From NCBI GenBank assembly GCA_003158755.1, contig PMLF01000204.1, positions 1-8,422 on the forward strand: DNA of 8,422 nt, read 5' to 3'. Below the pieces are notes generated by a model that was given only the letters and a program-made list of their open reading frames with translations, had not been told where the DNA came from and made no database searches. Positions within the stretch are counted from its first letter, which is position 1. Every line of letters starts with the position of its first letter. A program made the position numbers and the translations under genes. Source of the DNA: Elusimicrobiota bacterium. GTDB lineage: Bacteria; Elusimicrobiota; Elusimicrobia; FEN-1173. This document shows positions 4,601 to 8,422 of the stretch, piece by piece.

Positions 4601-5995
4601 TTAATCTTCGGCCAATCCCGCCGTCTTCAGCGCCTCGGCCAGGGTGGCGACCGAGATCACCTTGAGTCCCGGCGGGGCCTGGAGGCCTTTCAATCCGGAT
4701 TTGGGCGTCACCGCCGTCTTAAAACCGAGCTTGGCGGCCTCCGCCAAGCGCTCCGAAAGCTGACCCACCGACCGAAGCTCGCCGGACAACCCCACTTCCC
4801 CCACCCACAAGGTGAGGGGCGGAAGGGACTTGTCGGCGGCGGCGCCGGCCATGGCCGCGGCCACGGCTAAATCGGCCGCCGGTTCCTCAACTCTCAATCC
4901 GCCGGCGGCGTTCACGTAGACGTCCTGGCTGTCCAACGGGACCCCGCAGCGCTTGTCCAGGACGGCAATCAAAATCATAGCACGGTTGTAGTCCACTCCC
5001 GACACCTGCCGCCGGGGCATGCCGAAGGCGGTTCGGGCCACCAAGGCCTGGACCTCGACCAAAATCGGACGGGTGCCTTCCATGACCGCCGCCACGGCCG
5101 CGCCGGGAGGCGTGGCCCCGCCGCGATCGCCCAAGAAAAGCTCCGACGGATTAGTGACCTCCATCAACCCCCGGGACGTCATTTCGAAGACGCCGATCTC
5201 GTTCGTGGGTCCGAAGCGGTTCTTGACCGCGCGCAAAATCCGGTAAACGTTTCGGTCCTCCGTCTCAAAATACAGGACCGTGTCGACGATGTGCTCCAGG
5301 ACGCGGGGACCAGCTAATTCACCGTCCTTGGTGACGTGCCCCAACACGAACACCGTGATCCCCTTTCCCTTGGCCAGGTGCAGCAACTCCGCGGCGCATT
5401 CCCGGATCTGGCCGACGGAACCGGGCATGCCGGGCAAATCAGGTTTATGGGCCGTCTGGATGGAATCCAGTACCAGCGTCTTGGGCTGATGCTCTTCCAC
5501 GAGACGCAGCACTTCCAAAAGGTCCGTCTCGGAGGCCAGGAGCAGCCGGTCGTTCTTGACTCCCAGTCGGTCGGCCCGCCCCTTGATCTGGGACGGAGAT
5601 TCTTCGCCGGAAACGTAGAGGACCGGGTGGTCGGGCGCGGCCAGGCGGTCCGCCGCCTGAAGCATGAGCGTCGACTTACCGATGCCGGGCGCGCCGCCCA
5701 AAAGGACCATGGACCCGGGCCAAACGCCGCCGCCCAGTATCCGGTCGAATTCCCCCAGGCCTGTTAGTCGGCGAACAGCGCTTTCCGCCCGAACTTCCGC
5801 CAGGCGCATGACGTTGGAGGAAAAATCCGTGAGCCGCCGGGGCGATTTCTCCGTGGAAGGTTTGGCGGTCGGCGCCTCCGTGAGGGAGTTCCATTCCCCG
5901 CACGCCGGGCATTGGCCGGACCACTTGGACTGCTCGTTTCCGCATCCCTTGCAGACGAAGACGCTGTGGGATTTTCCCGGACGAACCTTGCTCAT
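4601..5995 (-). CDS. radA: DNA repair and branch-migration ATPase RadA (Sms)
   Basis: RadA drives branch migration of recombination intermediates and helps recombinational repair in the cytoplasm. The 464 residues are of typical length and all domains are intact: an N-terminal four-cysteine zinc finger (C15, C18, C29, C32), a RecA-like core with Walker A GAPGIGKST (101-109), Walker B LVLDS with D177, the RadA-specific KNRFG motif (258-262), and the C-terminal Lon-protease-like domain, including WVGEVGLSGELRSV. Stop TAA at 4601-4603. Its ATG overlaps the stop of the upstream BFN gene as ATGA (5992-5995), so the two are translationally coupled. A GAGGGG in the end of the upstream gene can act as ribosome site, though close to the start. 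In Bacillus radA is followed by disA; here only a spacer with palindromes lies before the PIN-TRAM gene. Confidence 0.98.
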   Translation of the reverse strand: MSKVRPGKSHSVFVCKGCGNEQSKWSGQCPACGEWNSLTEAPTAKPSTEKSPRRLTDFSSNVMRLAEVRAESAVRRLTGLGEFDRILGGGVWPGSMVLLGGAPGIGKSTLMLQAADRLAAPDHPVLYVSGEESPSQIKGRADRLGVKNDRLLLASETDLLEVLRLVEEHQPKTLVLDSIQTAHKPDLPGMPGSVGQIRECAAELLHLAKGKGITVFVLGHVTKDGELAGPRVLEHIVDTVLYFETEDRNVYRILRAVKNRFGPTNEIGVFEMTSRGLMEVTNPSELFLGDRGGATPPGAAVAAVMEGTRPILVEVQALVARTAFGMPRRQVSGVDYNRAMILIAVLDKRCGVPLDSQDVYVNAAGGLRVEEPAADLAVAAAMAGAAADKSLPPLTLWVGEVGLSGELRSVGQLSERLAEAAKLGFKTAVTPKSGLKGLQAPPGLKVISVATLAEALKTAGLAED

Positions 5996-6525
5996 TTCCC
6001 CTCGGGGCCCGGTTCGGGGTTTTCCCCTTCATTCTCCTTCTTCGCCTTCAGGTCGCGGAAAAAATCCTCCGGCGTCATGTTGTCGAGCTTCTTTTTGAAA
6101 TCCTCGACTTCCTCGTCGGAAATGGGCTTGAGGAGCTCCGGGCACGCTTCGAACACCTCGTCCGCCACGAAGATGGGGCACTTCTGCCGGACGGCCAGGG
6201 CGATGGAATCGGACGGCCGGGCGTCCAGGACGATGGCCTTGCCTCCCAGATCGACGTGGATCTCCGCGTAGAAAGTGCTGTCCTTGAGCGACGTGACCAG
6301 GACTTTCCGTATCGCGCCGTTATAGGCCCCCAGAAGGTTCAAGAACAGATCGTGGGTGAGGGGGCGAGGAAACTTCTGCTCCTCTTGCAAGGCCATGCCG
6401 ATGGAACCGCCCTCGTACAGACCGATCCAAATCGGGAGCAGGCGGGGCCCCTCCGTCTCCTCCAAGACCAGGACGCACTGACCTCCCACTTGCGCCAGGG
6501 AATAGATGCGCGCTTCACGAAACAT
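5992..6525 (-). CDS. Bifunctional nuclease (BFN/DUF151) domain protein
   Basis: 177 residues. The family pattern is clear: LLPIWIGLYEGGSIGMAL (about 30-47), FPRPLTHDLFLNLLGA (52-67), an STFYAEIHVDL segment, then DARPSDSIALAVRQKCPIFV, the signature of the BFN domain, followed by a charged C-terminal region (EEVEDFKKKLDNMTPEDFF) and an acidic Glu/Pro/Gly tail. Members of this family have been reported to have nuclease activity in plants, and bacterial ones are often annotated as bifunctional nuclease; the true bacterial substrate is not established. The ATG at 6525 follows AGGAGGGG (6535-6542) by 9 bases, so translation should be strong. It lies 30 bases after the MCE gene and overlaps radA by ATGA, which makes it part of the same transcription unit. 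Position next to RadA is compatible with a nucleic-acid role, but that is inference. Confidence 0.93.
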   Translation of the reverse strand: MFREARIYSLAQVGGQCVLVLEETEGPRLLPIWIGLYEGGSIGMALQEEQKFPRPLTHDLFLNLLGAYNGAIRKVLVTSLKDSTFYAEIHVDLGGKAIVLDARPSDSIALAVRQKCPIFVADEVFEACPELLKPISDEEVEDFKKKLDNMTPEDFFRDLKAKKENEGENPEPGPEGK

Positions 6526-6534
6526 GATAATAAG

Positions 6535-6542
6535 CCCCTCCT
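6535..6542 (-). promoter_or_regulatory. Strong ribosome binding site of BFN gene
   Basis: AGGAGGGG on the minus strand, 9 bases before ATG at 6525, within the 30-base gap after the MCE gene. It confirms the start and allows translation independent of the upstream gene. Confidence 0.65.
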
Positions 6543-6555
6543 CGCACCATCGTCT

Positions 6556-7923
6556 CTACGGTTTCGCCAGCCCGGCCAGCCCGAGGAGATACGCGATATC
6601 CTCGTCGCGGAACCGGATATTGAGATAGGCGTTCGTCTTCCGCCGCTGGGCCACGTCCTCCAGGTCGACGCCCGCCCAGACCGTCGGTTGCTTGAGCACT
6701 TTCACCCGCGCGCCGACGTTGTAAATCGCGCCTTTCATCTTGATGCCTTGAATGACCTCGTTCCGGCCGAAATTGTAAGCCTCTCCCTCCAGTTCCACGC
6801 GATCGGACCAAGGGTTCGATTTGGGCAGGAACCGCATCCGCCCGCCGCCGCCCGCGTTTGACCGGATCAGCCCGATGTATCCCGTAAACGGCCCCCAACT
6901 GTTTCCCATGACCGCGGTGACGGTGTTGCGCCGCTCAATATCGTTGCCGGCGTCCCGCCGATCCGTTCGCGCTCCGAGGTTGTTGCCGCCGAGGTAATAG
7001 AACTTGTCCTCCCCGGGACGGGGGATGAAGTTCATCCCCGCGTCGAACCTCGACCGTTTGTCCTTGAAATCGTACCGCTCGCGGAAGTCCCAGTCCACCT
7101 CGGTCCGCGCGACGCGGCCCATAACCGACTGGGCGTCCTTGGCCGCCTCCCGGACGCTGGAAAGCGTCTGCTTCAAATCCTTCCCCATATCCTCGTCGCC
7201 GACGAGCTTGCCCAGGAGCCCTTTTCCGCTCTGAACCTTCGCCAGGACGTCGTCCAGGCGCTCCGACACCGAGCGGACCTTGGCGAGGGCGACCTCGATG
7301 TCCTCCCGGTGCGCGGCGGTGATCTCCGACCAGTTCCGCGCCACTTCCTTGGCGTCGGCCGAGAGGTCTCGGAGGTTTTTGATGGTTTCGACCAGCGCCG
7401 TCCGCTGACCGCCCAGGGCCTCGTTCAACCCGTCGGAAACGTGGCGCAGGTTGGCGATGGCCACCTTCAAGTTGTCGCTGACCGAACCGTTCTTGTCCTC
7501 CTCAAAGAACTCGCCCAGCTTGTTCATCATGTCGTCGAAATTGAAGCTGGCGTCCCCCTTGATGACCTCGTCGCGACCCAAGAGGGGCGCCGCGGGATCC
7601 CCCAGGGTCATCTCCATGTATTTGGACCCGATCATTCCCGTGGAAGCCACGCGGACGCGAGAGCCCTTGTGGACGTCGATGCCGTGGTTCATCTTAAGTG
7701 TGACCATGGCCCGCTGATTTGCCAGCTCTATTTTTTTGATTTTTCCGACTTCGACGCCCGCCACCTTGACGGAACCGTTCACCGGCAAGCCGTCGGCGTT
7801 GTCGAAGAGGGTCTTCACGTCGTAGGAACGGTTGAAGGAAATATCGCCCAACAGCAGGATCCCCGTCGCGAAGACCGCGATACCGGAGAGAGTGAAAAGG
7901 CCGACTTTGGTTTCCGTATGCAT
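6556..7923 (-). CDS. mlaD: MCE (MlaD-family) lipid-transport protein with C-terminal beta-strand domain
   Basis: 455 residues, much longer than E. coli MlaD (183). A short cytoplasmic start METKVG-type (MHTETKVGLF) leads into one membrane helix (about 8-27), the usual inner-membrane anchor. An MCE domain follows (about 34-116: LFDNADGLPVNGSVKVAGVEVGK-type core, then STGMIGSKYMEM). Residues about 140-265 are helical and charged, probably a long periplasmic coil. From about 268 the sequence turns into alternating aromatic and polar strands rich in Gly, Arg and Tyr (VDWDFRERYDF, KFYYLGG, WGPFTGYIGLI, AYLNIRFRDEDIAYL), resembling an outer-membrane beta domain. Such a protein could bridge inner and outer membranes for phospholipid or other lipid traffic. 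It starts 4 bases after the ATPase stop with no clear ribosome site, so coupling is likely. The family call is sure; the beta-barrel reading is inference. Confidence 0.92.
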   Translation of the reverse strand: MHTETKVGLFTLSGIAVFATGILLLGDISFNRSYDVKTLFDNADGLPVNGSVKVAGVEVGKIKKIELANQRAMVTLKMNHGIDVHKGSRVRVASTGMIGSKYMEMTLGDPAAPLLGRDEVIKGDASFNFDDMMNKLGEFFEEDKNGSVSDNLKVAIANLRHVSDGLNEALGGQRTALVETIKNLRDLSADAKEVARNWSEITAAHREDIEVALAKVRSVSERLDDVLAKVQSGKGLLGKLVGDEDMGKDLKQTLSSVREAAKDAQSVMGRVARTEVDWDFRERYDFKDKRSRFDAGMNFIPRPGEDKFYYLGGNNLGARTDRRDAGNDIERRNTVTAVMGNSWGPFTGYIGLIRSNAGGGGRMRFLPKSNPWSDRVELEGEAYNFGRNEVIQGIKMKGAIYNVGARVKVLKQPTVWAGVDLEDVAQRRKTNAYLNIRFRDEDIAYLLGLAGLAKP

Positions 7924-7927
7924 AGGG

Positions 7928-8422
7928 TTAAAACGCCCGGACCGGCATCTGGATGGGCCCTTGGGAGGAGCCGGTCACGAACTGGTGGACAAGAGGGTCC
8001 GAGGAATTCTGGAACTCGGCCGGCGTGCCGACGGCCACGATGCGGCCCTCGTAAATCATGGCGATCCGGTTGGAAACCTTGTAGGCGCTTTTCATGTCGT
8101 GCGTCACGACGAGGGATGTCACGTTGAGCTTCTCCCGGACCGACAGGATGAGATCGTTGATGACGTCCGACATGATGGGGTCCAGCCCCGTCGTCGGCTC
8201 GTCGTACATCACGTACTGGGGCTCGTGGGCGATGGCCCGCGCCAAACCCACCCGCTTCTTCATCCCGCCGGAGAGCTCCGCGGGCTTCAAACCCGCCACT
8301 TCGGATTTAAGCCCGACCAGGGAAAGGCTCCGATCCACCAAGCGCCGGGAGTCCTTCATCAAGTCGGGCCGCAGGTTCCGCACGCCGAAAAGGATGTTCT
8401 CCGCCACCGTCAGCGAGTCGAA
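7928..8422 (-). CDS. mlaF: MlaF-like ABC transporter ATP-binding protein, 5' end off window
   Basis: The 3' portion of an ABC ATPase: 164 residues are visible, entering at FDSLTVAENILFG from the window edge and ending at TAA 7928-7930. The Walker A half lies outside. Visible motifs: signature LSGGMKKRVGLARAI, Walker B YVMYDEPTTGLDP, and the switch histidine in SLVVTHD. LFDSLTVxEN and GLDPIMSDVINDLI are typical of the MlaF/Ttg2A subfamily that powers MCE-type lipid transport at the inner membrane, and the MCE gene follows after 4 bases. The permease (MlaE) gene is expected upstream, beyond the window. The subunit probably works in the cytoplasm as a dimer with MlaE. The exact transported lipid and direction cannot be read from sequence. 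Confidence 0.94.
   Translation of the reverse strand, partial: FDSLTVAENILFGVRNLRPDLMKDSRRLVDRSLSLVGLKSEVAGLKPAELSGGMKKRVGLARAIAHEPQYVMYDEPTTGLDPIMSDVINDLILSVREKLNVTSLVVTHDMKSAYKVSNRIAMIYEGRIVAVGTPAEFQNSSDPLVHQFVTGSSQGPIQMPVRAF

Overview
The window is a GC-rich (roughly 60 percent) stretch of bacterial chromosome in which every supported gene lies on the minus strand, so it reads right to left. The organism is a diderm (Gram-negative-type) bacterium, because it carries an Mla/MCE lipid-transport ABC system whose MCE protein ends in an outer-membrane-like beta-strand region. The gene order radA, PIN-TRAM protein, ispD, ispF is the one known from Bacillus (without disA). The intergenic palindromes are of a kind I recall from many environmental genomes. 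I cannot fix the phylum; a deeply branching or uncultivated diderm lineage is likely.

Right part (8422 to 4601): a compact operon. The 3' part of an MlaF-like ATPase gene is followed 4 bases later by an MCE (MlaD-family) gene, a bifunctional-nuclease-domain (BFN/DUF151) gene and radA, the last two overlapping by ATGA. Middle part (4600 to 2029): a 221-base spacer with two inverted palindromes sharing one loop sequence plus a third hairpin in the next gene's leader, then a YacL-like membrane PIN-TRAM protein, a 90-base spacer with another long hairpin, and the overlapping isoprenoid genes ispD and ispF. Left part (2028 to 1): a sigma70-like promoter, a double-length ThyX-family protein, a 7-base-period repeat over its stop codon, and the 5' part of an AT-rich four-helix-bundle (23S rRNA intervening-sequence type) gene that runs off the window and looks acquired.

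Functionally the window combines envelope lipid transport, DNA recombination and repair (RadA), two MEP-pathway steps of isoprenoid synthesis (IspD, IspF) and thymidylate metabolism (ThyX-like). Most of it is housekeeping. The less explained parts are the tandem ThyX protein with altered signature motifs, the heptamer repeat beside the four-helix-bundle gene, and the paired palindromes with complementary loops in the place where Bacillus carries disA.
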